Below, piece by piece: positions 52,230 to 63,775 of a stretch of 64,000 bases of DNA. The stretch spans positions 13,926,880 to 13,990,879 of the forward strand of contig CATQJL010000112.1 of NCBI GenBank assembly GCA_958299035.1, in the 5' to 3' direction. Positions within the stretch are counted from its first letter, which is position 1; every line of letters starts with the position of its first letter. Under the pieces are notes generated by a model, which did no database searches, was not told the DNA's origin, and was given only the letters and a program-made list of their open reading frames with translations. Position numbers and translations under genes: made by a program. Source of the DNA: Cylicocyclus nassatus (lineage: Eukaryota > Nematoda > Chromadorea > Rhabditida > Strongylidae).

Positions 52230-52879
52230 ATTATGAGTCCATCCACTTGCCACTGCGCTATGCCGCCACTACGTGTTGAGTGGCGGCCACGATACTTGTG
52301 TTGAACGCGCGATCTCATGGAATTCGAACGCTCATATCTTGCCACACAGGACCGCTTGGCAGATACGGATTGCTGTTCTGTAAGTTGCGTGCCAGGACCT
52401 GCAAACGTATATGGGTTTCGTTGGAAAAGGACACTTCGAGTCCGCACGGTTCCCTTGTAAGTTTTCCAGCTTCCATAACTTTACTCTCTTTGAACATGGT
52501 GAACTCAAACTTTAACTATATGTAGATCTATGTGTGCTAAAACCACGCACAAACTGTTTGATTTTTGAAAGCGAAATAAAAAATTACAAGAATTCCAAAA
52601 ATAGTAATTTTCGAGAATTTATAAGGTCATAAGCAAAAATGAAGCCGTTCGCGACCCACACTGTGCATAATGATCCGAAACTGCGTGTGAACTATAGTGC
52701 TTGAGGTGAGTTATTTGGCCCGGTAGGAAAAGAAAAGAATTGAAAAACAAGTCGACTTCCAGCGTCCTTACAAAGTTGAAGTACGCAAGGCTGATGGAGA
52801 CAATCATCAATGACTGAGTACTGGAAACGTCAAAATCCGCGGCGACTTCACAAAGACTATTCAAGACTATTCGACCTGC

Positions 52880-55700
52880 TAATCAAATATCATCTTCGCC
52901 TGTTAAGTGAAAGTTTATTCTATTGTTCAAGGTGAGACCCCATACCGTAACACTACGGTATTCTCACAAAAAGCTTTTACCATGCAAATTCAGCATGTTG
53001 TTGGTGATCAGCATGTCGTATAACTCCCTTACGCCAAGTTTGAGCCAAATCCGTAGATTTACGTTTTCCCCTTTATACCATATACCTTCGTAATCCTCAC
53101 TGCGACGTCAGAATTTGGTGGAAAAGCAGCTATGGTTGTAGTTTGCATTATAAGCAACATACTGGCAAAATTTGAGTGCTTCATATCTTATAAGAGCAAG
53201 ATTATTCAGTGAGTTGCGAAACTTACTTTCCTAACCATAAAAATTCTCGTTCCCTCTTAGAGATCGCCCTCGCACTACCGATCGGTTAAAGGAACCTTTC
53301 ACCCTAAGTCGAGGGTCTTCAGCTTTCGGCAGCATATATTAGTACGGCCCCTTACCAAGCCAATGCCCAAGTCGCGTAGCAAAAATGTTGCTTCGAAAGC
53401 TGGAATATCGCTCCGGAATAACGAAGATCCACGGGACCCCCAGACGCCACTGCCCTCCATGCCCACCCCCATGCGGCCCATCCAATCACTTTCCCGAAAG
53501 CCGGCCTGCGAATTCTTCGGAACGGTTGTTGGGGTTTTCGAGAATTCTCGACTTGATATGCGGTAGGGGCATGAGAAGGATCCGGAACGATCGAACCTTG
53601 GAAGTCGAGAATCTGAGTAGACGGTGCATTCAAGTAACATGGGAGACATATGTCTCTTCCTAAAAGGCCAAGTCAAAAGAACTAGAAAAAAAGACTGGTT
53701 TCGAATGGATCGGGAAAACACTCAGTTTATGAAGGAGTACCTTACAAGGGAAAGGAGGTCGGCCGAAGTTTTCTTGTGAGATACAACGGATAGCATCTTG
53801 GGGGCTTCGAGCGGTGATTTCAAATCGTTCTCTATCTGCGGCGCTTTTTAAGCGAGGAGTTATGTGGATTGGGGGCGAAAGTCGACACAAGTATGAGCAA
53901 CGGCAAACCACTGTATACCGCCTGGTGTAATGGTTTGTGTGGTCTTGTGGCAGTGTGGTTAACAGGTTCGGTTCCCTTTTCCCTTCTGGTCTTCATTTTG
54001 CTGGTTTACAAAAAACCGGTATGAGCATGGGCATCGCCTATACACCACCCCTTTCTTCTTTTAATTGCAAACTCTTCAAAAAAGTTTCATTACTCAGTGT
54101 GTTCAAAGGTCTATGCGCACTGGTGAAAAGATGACAAAATGCGCAAAACAAAGGCAATTTTCACAATGAGAGCAACGAATGAAGACTACTTCTGAACAAT
54201 CGAGTGGTCTCCTATCAGACTGGAAGGGAAGCAACACTGTGCGGGTGTCTCAAAATTTCCTGGATATGCATCAACGTAGCTGCTGGCGTACCGGGAACAA
54301 GCCAAGAATGATGGTAAATCAACGGTAGGAATCTTATGATGGAATTGTGAGCAAAACAACATGATGCAGATCATGGATAAGACATTTCAACATCTATTTC
54401 AAATCATTTGCAAAGACATTCAAAAAGAGCAGTGCCTTGGGATTCTGATAAAAGAAAGAAGAGGTGGTGTTTAGAGAGTGGCGGACTTTATGAACGATAG
54501 TGCGCGCTTAAGCAGGCGTGTGTCAATAAGGTGCGCACTGTTAGCCCCGTCTATCGCAAGATGGACGAGTTCTTTGCAGTACAGCTCTAGCACTGGTTCT
54601 GGCCATGTTCCCTAGTCAAGTGAAAGCAACTTCTGATACTATAAGCTATAAGCTTGATGCTATAAGCTTGTTGCAAGCTGGGATGAAGCTTGACTATTTA
54701 CAGAATCTTGTTCTGATTTCTTTTTTCTTTTTTTTGCCAGTCAGTGAACAGCAGATGTGTTGATCGTGAAATTTAAGAGATTTGCTAATTTATTAGGATG
54801 GAAACTAAGTTTTGCAACTGGTCTTATAACTTCCCTCTCATTCAACATGGCGCACTCAAATTTCGCCACTGTGTTGGTTATCACGTAAGCTACAAGCGCA
54901 GCTGCTGTTCTACCAAATTCTGATGTCGCAGCGAGGGTTACGGTAGATGTATGGTATTAAGAGGAAAAATTCAAAGTTTGACGGATTTGGCTGAAACTTC
55001 GCATGGGGGTGTCGACATGCTGATCACGAAAACGATAGTAAAATTGCGTGATAAGGGCTTTTTTGTAGGGTTTCTGTAGGTGTACGACATGGGGTCTTAC
55101 CCTAAACAAGGGAAAAGGCGTTGATTCAACAAATGAATATGATATTCGCGTTCGGCAGATCAAATCTTACTATGTAAAGTGCGGAGAAATTTGAGCTTCG
55201 AACTCTTTAGTCATTGACGGTCGTCCACAGCAGCTCTTGCGTACATCTACTCGTTCGAGTTTGTGAGGACGCCAAATCTCGACATGTCTCTAAATTTTGT
55301 TTCTCTCTTACTAGATCAAAGGAGTCAACCTTCAGGAATAATTTATAGACGAATCCGGATTACTGCGCATGGTCAAGGCTGCTAAAGGCTTCATTTTAAC
55401 TAGAAATCCCAAAAATTCTCAAATTTCATTAGTTTTCGAAAAATGCCTGAAACCTTTCTATTTCGTGTTCAAAATTCAAGAAAATTCGGTTTGTGCTTTC
55501 TTGTAGCACACATGACTCTCTACATAATGCCAAAATTTGAGTGTGCCATGTTGATTGAGAGGGAAGTTATGAGACCAGTTGCAAAACTTAGTTTCCAGCC
55601 TAATACTTATGAATGACCGAGTGACTCCTGGATATCCAACTTTGAAGTGTGAGATCAATCTATAATAGAACACCTCAGGGTTGTTCTCAGTGACCTCACA
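52880..55700. mobile_element. Complex inverted-repeat region
   Basis: 54,799-54,860 is a close inverted match of 55,542-55,608 (both give CTAAGTTTTGCAACTGGTCT then ATAACTTCCCTCTCA). A weaker inverted match links 52,960-53,100 with about 54,930-55,040 (GATCAGCATGTCG; TTTGAGCCAAATCCG). The region between, 53,290-54,780, includes a minus-strand piece related to the Cys-rich domain at 50,036. No termini resolved; probably several overlapping old elements. Confidence 0.4.
54186..54374 (-). pseudogene. Relative of the Cys-rich domain fragment
   Basis: The minus strand reads SYVDAYPGNFETPAQCCFPS, then SLIGD, aligned with SYIDEHPGAFLTPVQYCFPS and DLVGT of the + strand frame at 50,036-50,254. It stops before the cysteine cluster. 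Family unknown. Confidence 0.4.
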
Positions 55701-56503
55701 TCTTATGACTAGTCTAGTTCACACGCAATTTCGATCGTGTTGCAGATCGATTTTATTGAGGAGAGCAGTTTTTGGAAGAAATATAGAAGAATTTTGATAT
55801 TTAAAGCAAATTCGATAAAATATAATGCGGTGTGATTTTCCTGAAATCTGAAAAAGTTTGTGTGATATGACCGCATACTTGCAAAACGAGTGTCATCTGA
55901 TTGTGCGAAACATTACCAAATGTAGTGACGCATACAAGTTATTGAAAATAGTTTGCTTGTATCAAAATTCGCCTATAGTGCTTTTTTGGATCCTCGTCGA
56001 AGTGAAATCTGTTTTTAGCTATGATTAAGGTTTTAAAACTTACTTTTCCGGTAAAAGAGATAATCATGTTGGTCACTTTAGCAATAATAATATTTCTCGA
56101 TAAGCTGACTTTCTTGATTTGAACTTGAGAGTACACACTAAAGAATATTCAAATGTGACAGATGTGAGGTAAAGAAAAACACTTTTCCAAGCATTTTCGA
56201 AACAATTTCCTCATACTTACAGTGAAAATTCGATTTGGGCAAACCTACCAGGAACAAATAACTGAAATTTGGAAAAGGCTTGCGAACTAATCTATAATGA
56301 AAAATGATCTGAAAACTAATTTTCAATTGAATTGGAATTTTGAAATCTACAGTTATCCAAATTGGAAAAAACTGAAGAAGCATGAACGAAATATTAGGGA
56401 GTTTTCCAATAGCTGAACGCATTCCTAGGCTAGTTAACAAGAGGGCGGAGCAATCAGCGCATCGCGTATGGTACCCAGCTAATGGCTGGCACATGCTATC
56501 GTT
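55701..56503. other. No gene recognised
   Basis: AT-rich with short frames only (for example minus 56,138-56,494), none with motifs. No inverted-repeat ends noticed. Confidence 0.35.
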
Positions 56504-56606
56504 TATACTTGGGTCCGAATCGAATAGAAATTCGATTATTCGAATAAAACATTCGAATATATTCGTACTCGAAATTCGATATTCGGAGTTCTTCCATTTT
56601 ATAATA
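56504..56606. mobile_element. Partial copy of the TATACTTG element
   Basis: TATACTTGGGTCCGAATCG then TTCGAATA-rich sequence to GGAGTTCTTCCATTTT is the reverse complement of 30,855-30,946, the right end of the 8-bp-TSD element inside LINE-3. Only this end remains; it is cut by the first unit of the tandem array. Confidence 0.7.
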
Positions 56607-56793
56607 CAATACCACTCTCATAACATGCAAAATTTCCGTAAATGTCGCGAAATTCCGAAAATTCCGCGAAATTTCCGGAATTTCGCGAAACTTCGCGACA
56701 TTCCCGGAATTTCGCGAAATTCCGGAAATTTCGCGGAATTTTCGGAATTTCGCGACATTTACGGAAATTTTGCATATTATGAGAGTGGTATTG
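56607..56793. mobile_element. MITE-1 of the array: 187-bp palindrome
   Basis: Ends CAATACCACTCTCATAA on both sides, TA at 56,605-56,606 and 56,794-56,795. Almost the whole element is a perfect-looking palindrome built of TTTCGCGAAATTCCGG-type words, themselves short palindromes. Further copies at 58,227, 59,847, 61,467 and 63,088. Left flanks differ between unit 1 and later units, while right flanks agree, so its left end is the array boundary. Confidence 0.85.
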
Positions 56794-57271
56794 TACAGAC
56801 AGACAGACATGCAAACTTTCAGCTTTACATATAAGATTGGGTAATCAAACCGTCGATGCTAGCGCAACGGTGGACAATCAACGCTGAGACGGCGTATTCG
56901 GAAATCCAGGTGTGGCAAGTGAATGTGGGAAAGGAGGGTGGGTGCTGAGACGGTCTACACACATCACAGGCTTTTTTCACCCCTTAGAATCGATCGTAGC
57001 CACTCGATTGTTCGGATTTCATAAATTCTGCGTGAAATTCTCTACCAAATGGTGATTATTCCAAGTTTTTAGCTCGAATCTACGCAAAGTTAGGGCTTTT
57101 TGAAGAAAATTCTGCGAAAATTCAATGTTTACGAAAGTCCTAAAAAACACATCCATAAGTGCACATAGATGCACTTTTGGACTTTATACCCACGTTGTTG
57201 TTCTCTCCCTGTACAGGGAGAGGTTTCCAAAATTTGATCAGACTGGTAGATTGGGTCAGATCATGAAGTTA

Positions 57272-57413
57272 CAATACCGCTCATAATTCGTCAAAAAGTC
57301 GCCGGATTGCAGCGCACTCCGCCAGAGTGCGCCGCAATCCGCCGCACTGTAACGCACTCTGGCGGAGTGCGCCGCAGTCCGGCGACTTTTTTGACGAATT
57401 ATGAGCGGTATTG
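57272..57413. mobile_element. MITE-2 of the array: 142-bp palindrome
   Basis: Ends CAATACCGCTCATAATTCG on both sides, TA at 57,270-57,271 and 57,414-57,415. The interior consists of GCGCACTCCGCC/GGCGGAGTGCGC repeats. The ends are clearly related to those of MITE-1, so both belong to one TA-inserting family. Repeated at 58,892, 60,512 and 62,133. Confidence 0.85.
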
Positions 57414-58226
57414 TATCTTTTGACATGAAGGCGAAAATGGCTAGCAAATTTTGTTAGAATCCATATTTATCAAAAGTCTAGCCACCATTAGTCCTACAAA
57501 AAAAGCTGTCATGAGAAACAGACGTGTTTTTTGTGATCAGCAGATCGGATAATCTCTATGCTCAAATTTTCTAAGAAAATAGCGCTATTTAATTTTTCTC
57601 GATCCTCGCCCATGGCCTCGCCGCTGGTTTTGGCTGAAATATTGATGATCTTGGATTGACCCAAAGCTCCACTCACAGTAGTTTTTAAACCCAATGTTAA
57701 TAAAAATCCTAGTTATTTCGCGCTAAAGAGTTTTCCAGTGAAGTTCTGATTGCAAAAAACCATGCAAGGTTAAAGATTCGTTTGCATTTCTCGACTGTCT
57801 ATCAAAGAACTTGCTCGCGGGTTTTTGTAAATTAAAATCTCTGTAGAGAACGCTATCGGATCGTGCTTAGCGCAGTTCCCTATCTGCAGTGTTCGTCAAA
57901 TTATGAGGATACGAACTCATGTTCTCATGAATTTTCTCCCAAATTTGAGAATCGTGTGATTTGGCCGATTCTCATCCCTATAATTGCCACCAGCAGCAAA
58001 ACAATGTAAGAAATTTTGTCAGCACATTGAGCGATCCAATTCAGCGGAAATTTAAAAATTTGCAACAAATGAGCATTTAAATGTATGACATTGTCATAAC
58101 TGTAGAAAAGCTTATAGATCAATTCAGCATAAAAGTTTGAATGAAAAAATTTACATAGCGTTTTTAACGGTTATCTGCGAGAAGCAGATAAGAAAATTAC
58201 CGTTTTATCAGTTTATCAGCCAGATA

Positions 58227-59846
58227 CAATACCACTCTCATAACATGCAAAATTTCCGTAAATGTCGCGAAATTCCGAAAATTCCGCGAAATTTCCGGAA
58301 TTTCGCGAAACTTCGCGACATTCCCGGAATTTCGCGAAATTCCGGAAATTTCGCGGAATTTTCGGAATTTCGCGACATTTACGGAAATTTTGCATATTAT
58401 GAGAGTGGTATTGTACAGACAGACAGACATGCAAACTTTCAGCTTTACATATAAGATTGGGTAATCAAACCGTCGATGCTAGCGCAACGGTGGACAATCA
58501 ACGCTGAGACGGCGTATTCGGAAATCCAGGTGTGGCAAGTGAATGTGGGAAAGGAGGGTGGGTGCTGAGACGGTCTACACACATCACAGGCTTTTTTCAC
58601 CCCTTAGAATCGATCGTAGCCACTCGATTGTTCGGATTTCATAAATTCTGCGTGAAATTCTCTACCAAATGGTGATTATTCCAAGTTTTTAGCTCGAATC
58701 TACGCAAAGTTAGGGCTTTTTGAAGAAAATTCTGCGAAAATTCAATGTTTACGAAAGTCCTAAAAAACACATCCATAAGTGCACATAGATGCACTTTTGG
58801 ACTTTATACCCACGTTGTTGTTCTCTCCCTGTACAGGGAGAGGTTTCCAAAATTTGATCAGACTGGTAGATTGGGTCAGATCATGAAGTTACAATACCGC
58901 TCATAATTCGTCAAAAAGTCGCCGGATTGCAGCGCACTCCGCCAGAGTGCGCCGCAATCCGCCGCACTGTAACGCACTCTGGCGGAGTGCGCCGCAGTCC
59001 GGCGACTTTTTTGACGAATTATGAGCGGTATTGTATCTTTTGACATGAAGGCGAAAATGGCTAGCAAATTTTGTTAGAATCCATATTTATCAAAAGTCTA
59101 GCCACCATTAGTCCTACAAAAAAAGCTGTCATGAGAAACAGACGTGTTTTTTGTGATCAGCAGATCGGATAATCTCTATGCTCAAATTTTCTAAGAAAAT
59201 AGCGCTATTTAATTTTTCTCGATCCTCGCCCATGGCCTCGCCGCTGGTTTTGGCTGAAATATTGATGATCTTGGATTGACCCAAAGCTCCACTCACAGTA
59301 GTTTTCAAACCCAATGTTAATAAAAATCCTAGTTATTTCGCGCTAAAGAGTTTTCCAGTGAAGTTCTGATTGCAAAAAACCATGCAAGGTTAAAGATTCG
59401 TTTGCATTTCTCGACTTTCTATCAAAGAACTTGCTCGCGGGTTTTTGTAAATTAAAATCTCTGTAAAGAACGCTATCGGATCGTGCTTAGCGCAGTTTCC
59501 TATCTGCAGTGTTCGTCAAATTATGAGGATACGAACTCATGTTCTCATGAATTTTCTCCCAAATTTGAGAATCGTGTGATTTGGCCGATTCTCATCCCTA
59601 TAATTGCCACCAGCAGCAAAACAATGTAAGAAATTTTGTCAGCACATTGAGCGATCCAATTCAGCGGAAATTTAAAAATTTGCAACAAATGAGCATTTAA
59701 ATGTATGACATTGTCATAACTGTAAAAAAGCTTATAGATCAATTCAGCATAAAAGTTTGAATGAAAAAATTTACATAGCGTTTTTAACGGTTATCTGCGA
59801 GAAGCAGATAAGAAAATTACCGTTTTATCAGTTTATCAGCCAGATA
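58227..59846. repeat. Array unit 2
   Basis: Complete 1,620-bp unit. Its left flank (TTATCAGCCAGATA) is the end of unit 1, unlike unit 1 itself, which is flanked by TTCCATTTTATAATA. Confidence 0.9.
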
Positions 59847-61466
59847 CAATACCACTCTCATAACATGCAAAATTTCCGTAAATGTCGCGAAATTCCGAAA
59901 ATTCCGCGAAATTTCCGGAATTTCGCGAAACTTCGCGACATTCCCGGAATTTCGCGAAATTCCGGAAATTTCGCGGAATTTTCGGAATTTCGCGACATTT
60001 ACGGAAATTTTGCATATTATGAGAGTGGTATTGTACAGACAGACAGACATGCAAACTTTCAGCTTTACATATAAGATTGGGTAATCAAACCGTCGATGCT
60101 AGCGCAACGGTGGACAATCAACGCTGAGACGGCGTATTCGGAAATCCAGGTGTGGCAAGTGAATGTGGGAAAGGAGGGTGGGTGCTGAGACGGTCTACAC
60201 ACATCACAGGCTTTTTTCACCCCTTAGAATCGATCGTAGCCACTCGATTGTTCGGATTTCATAAATTCTGCGTGAAATTCTCTACCAAATGGTGATTATT
60301 CCAAGTTTTTAGCTCGAATCTACGCAAAGTTAGGGCTTTTTGAAGAAAATTCTGCGAAAATTCAATGTTTACGAAAGTCCTAAAAAACACATCCATAAGT
60401 GCACATAGATGCACTTTTGGACTTTATACCCACGTTGTTGTTCTCTCCCTGTACAGGGAGAGGTTTCCAAAATTTGATCAGACTGGTAGATTGGGTCAGA
60501 TCATGAAGTTACAATACCGCTCATAATTCGTCAAAAAGTCGCCGGATTGCAGCGCACTCCGCCAGAGTGCGCCGCAATCCGCCGCACTGTAACGCACTCT
60601 GGCGGAGTGCGCCGCAGTCCGGCGACTTTTTTGACGAATTATGAGCGGTATTGTATCTTTTGACATGAAGGCGAAAATGGCTAGCAAATTTTGTTAGAAT
60701 CCATATTTATCAAAAGTCTAGCCACCATTAGTCCTACAAAAAAAGCTGTCATGAGAAACAGACGTGTTTTTTGTGATCAGCAGATCGGATAATCTCTATG
60801 CTCAAATTTTCTAAGAAAATAGCGCTATTTAATTTTTCTCGATCCTCGCCCATGGCCTCGCCGCTGGTTTTGGCTGAAATATTGATGATCTTGGATTGAC
60901 CCAAAGCTCCACTCACAGTAGTTTTTAAACCCAATGTTAATAAAAATCCTAGTTATTTCGCGCTAAAGAGTTTTCCAGTGAAGTTCTGATTGCAAAAAAC
61001 CATGCAAGGTTAAAGATTCGTTTGCATTTCTCGACTGTCTATCAAAGAACTTGCTCGCGGGTTTTTGTAAATTAAAATCTCTGTAGAGAACGCTATCGGA
61101 TCGTGCTTAGCGCAGTTCCCTATCTGCAGTGTTCGTCAAATTATGAGGATACGAACTCATGTTCTCATGAATTTTCTCCCAAATTTGAGAATCGTGTGAT
61201 TTGGCCGATTCTCATCCCTATAATTGCCACCAGCAGCAAAACAATGTAAGAAATTTTGTCAGCACATTGAGCGATCCAATTCAGCGGAAATTTAAAAATT
61301 TGCAACAAATGAGCATTTAAATGTATGACATTGTCATAACTGTAAAAAAGCTTATAGATCAATTCAGCATAAAAGTTTGAATGAAAAAATTTACATAGCG
61401 TTTTTAACGGTTATCTGCGAGAAGCAGATAAGAAAATTACCGTTTTATCAGTTTATCAGCCAGATA
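59847..61466. repeat. Array unit 3
   Basis: Complete 1,620-bp unit. It shares the variants GACTGTCTATC and GTAGAGAACG with unit 1, but carries CTGTAAAAAAGC like unit 2 near its end, so variants are mixed between units. Confidence 0.9.
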
Positions 61467-63087
61467 CAATACCACTCTCATAACATGCAAAATTTCCGTA
61501 AATGTCGCGAAATTCCGAAAATTCCGCGAAATTTCCGGAATTTCGCGAAACTTCGCGACATTCCCGGAATTTCGCGAAATTCCGGAAATTTCGCGGAATT
61601 TTCGGAATTTCGCGACATTTACGGAAATTTTGCATATTATGAGAGTGGTATTGTACAGACAGACAGACATGCAAACTTTCAGCTTTACATATAAGATTGG
61701 GTAATCAAACCGTCGATGCTAGCGCAACGGTGGACAATCAACGCTGAGACGGCGTATTCGGAAATCCAGGTGTGGCAAGTGAATGTGGGAAAGGAGGGTG
61801 GGTGCTGAGACGGTCTACACACATCACAGGCTTTTTTCACCCCTTAGAATCGATCGTAGCCACTCGATTGTTCGGATTTCATAAATTCTGCGTGAAATTC
61901 TCTACCAAATGGTGATTATTCCAAGTTTTTAGCTCGAATCTACGCAAAGTTAGGGCTTTTTGAAGAAAATTCTGCGAAAATTCAATGTTTACGAAAGTCC
62001 TAAAAAAACACATCCATAAGTGCACATAGATGCACTTTTGGACTTTATACCCACGTTGTTGTTCTCTCCCTGTACAGGGAGAGGTTTCCAAAATTTGATC
62101 AGACTGGTAGATTGGGTCAGATCATGAAGTTACAATACCGCTCATAATTCGTCAAAAAGTCGCCGGATTGCAGCGCACTCCGCCAGAGTGCGCCGCAATC
62201 CGCCGCACTGTAACGCACTCTGGCGGAGTGCGCCGCAGTCCGGCGACTTTTTTGACGAATTATGAGCGGTATTGTATCTTTTGACATGAAGGCGAAAATG
62301 GCTAGCAAATTTTGTTAGAATCCATATTTATCAAAAGTCTAGCCACCATTAGTCCTACAAAAAAAGCTGTCATGAGAAACAGACGTGTTTTTTGTGATCA
62401 GCAGATCGGATAATCTCTATGCTCAAATTTTGTAAGAAAATAGCGCTATTCAATTTTTCTCGATCCTCGCCCATGGCCTCGCCGCTGGTTTTGGCTGAAA
62501 TATTGATGATCTTGGATTGACCCAAAGCTCCACTCACAGTAGTTTTTAAACCCAATGTTAATAAAAATCCTAGTTATTTCGCGCTAAAGAGTTTTCCAGT
62601 GAAGTTCTGATTGCAAAAAACCATGCAAGGTTAAAGATTCGTTTGCATTTCTCGACTGTCTATCAAAGAACTTGCTCGCGGGTTTTTGTAAATTAAAATC
62701 TCTGTAAAGAACGCTATCGGATCGTGCTTAGCGCAGTTTCCTATCTGCAGTGTTCGTCAAATTATGAGGATACGAACTCATGTTCTCATGAATTTTCTCC
62801 CAAATTTGAGAATCGTGTGATTTGGCCGATTCTCATCCCTATAATTGCCACCAGCAGCAAAACAATGTAAGAAATTTTGTCAGCACATTGAGCGATCCAA
62901 TTCAGCGGAAATTTAAAAATTTGCAACAAATGAGCATTTAAATGTATGACATTGTCATAACTGTAAAAAAGCTTATAGATCAATTCAGCATAAAAGTTTG
63001 AATGAAAAAATTTACATAGCGTTTTTAACGGTTATCTGCGAGAAGCAGATAAGAAAATTACCGTTTTATCAGTTTATCAGCCAGATA
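61467..63087. repeat. Array unit 4
   Basis: 1,621 bp, with one extra A near 62,007 that is also present in unit 5 at about 63,628. It also has AATTTTGTAAGAA and GCTATTCAATT where other units have CTAAGAA and TTTAATT. Confidence 0.9.
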
Positions 63088-63750
63088 CAATACCACTCTC
63101 ATAACATGCAAAATTTCCGTAAATGTCGCGAAATTCCGAAAATTCCGCGAAATTTCCGGAATTTCGCGAAACTTCGCGACATTCCCGGAATTTCGCGAAA
63201 TTCCGGAAATTTCGCGGAATTTTCGGAATTTCGCGACATTTACGGAAATTTTGCATATTATGAGAGTGGTATTGTACAGACAGACAGACATGCAAACTTT
63301 CAGCTTTACATATAAGATTGGGTAATCAAACCGTCGATGCTAGCGCAACGGTGGACAATCAACGCTGAGACGGCGTATTCGGAAATCCAGGTGTGGCAAG
63401 TGAATGTGGGAAAGGAGGGTGGGTGCTGAGACGGTCTACACACATCACAGGCTTTTTTCACCCCTTAGAATCGATCGTAGCCACTCGATTGTTCGGATTT
63501 CATAAATTCTGCGTGAAATTCTCTACCAAATGGTGATTATTCCAAGTTTTTAGCTCGAATCTACGCAAAGTTAGGGCTTTTTGAAGAAAATTCTGCGAAA
63601 ATTCAATGTTTACGAAAGTCCTAAAAAAACACATCCATAAGTGCACATAGATGCACTTTTGGACTTTATACCCACGTTGTTGTTCTCTCCCTGTACAGGG
63701 AGAGGTTTCCAAAATTTGATCAGACTGGTAGATTGGGTCAGATCATGAAG
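63088..63750. repeat. Array unit 5, truncated at the contig end
   Basis: The first 663 bp of a unit. It ends at GGTCAGATCATGAAG, two bases short of the TA of MITE-2. The break at a strong palindrome suggests an assembly or amplification failure. Confidence 0.9.
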
Positions 63751-63775
63751 AGTACTCTGCGTTGATACCACTGCT
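63751..63775. other. Residual SMART-type library adapter
   Basis: The 25 bases AGTACTCTGCGTTGATACCA + CTGCT are the reverse complement of the widely used SMART PCR primer (which starts AAGCAGTGGTATCAACGCAG). It is directly followed by Ns. It is a sequencing artefact and not genomic sequence. Confidence 0.93.

Larger units (their letters stand above)
49528..52465. mobile_element. Foldback element with tRNA-Met-like segments, split by an hAT-type element
   Basis: The left arm 49,528-49,900 matches the reverse complement of 52,465-52,238 followed by 50,389-50,256; the gap between these two right-arm parts is the hAT-type insertion. Shared blocks include ACTCAACACGTAGTGGCGGC and ACGATCAGCTTATCAC. 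The spacer (49,901-50,255) contains a Cys-rich frame. Each arm carries a tRNA-like sequence, so the unit may derive from a tRNA-derived SINE that was duplicated in inverted orientation. Confidence 0.7.
56607..63750. repeat. Tandem array of a 1,620-bp unit (4.4 copies)
   Basis: Units start at 56,607, 58,227, 59,847, 61,467 and 63,088 (periods 1,620, 1,620, 1,620, 1,621) and are almost identical. Few differences are seen (for example GACTGTCTATC or GACTTTCTATC; CTGTAGAGAACG or CTGTAAAGAACG; one extra A in the poly-A near 62,007). Each full unit starts with the palindromic MITE-1 and has MITE-2 about 665 bp later. The last copy stops just before MITE-2, where an adapter and Ns follow, so the true length is unknown. 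Short frames repeat in every unit but carry no domain. Confidence 0.95.

Noticed and set aside
53935..53990. Possible tRNA gene (GGTTCGGTTCC with GTGGCAGTGTGG)
   Set aside because: The A-box-like and B-box-like words are far too close together and no acceptor or anticodon stem can be drawn.
56607..63715. Identical small frames repeated in every array unit (for example 61-105 codons)
   Set aside because: They repeat only because the DNA is duplicated. Several run through palindromic MITEs, giving mirrored peptides on both strands, which is typical of non-coding repeats.
56607..63750. Possible CRISPR array
   Set aside because: Direct repeats of 1,620 bp without short spacers, in eukaryotic TE-rich DNA. 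Not CRISPR.
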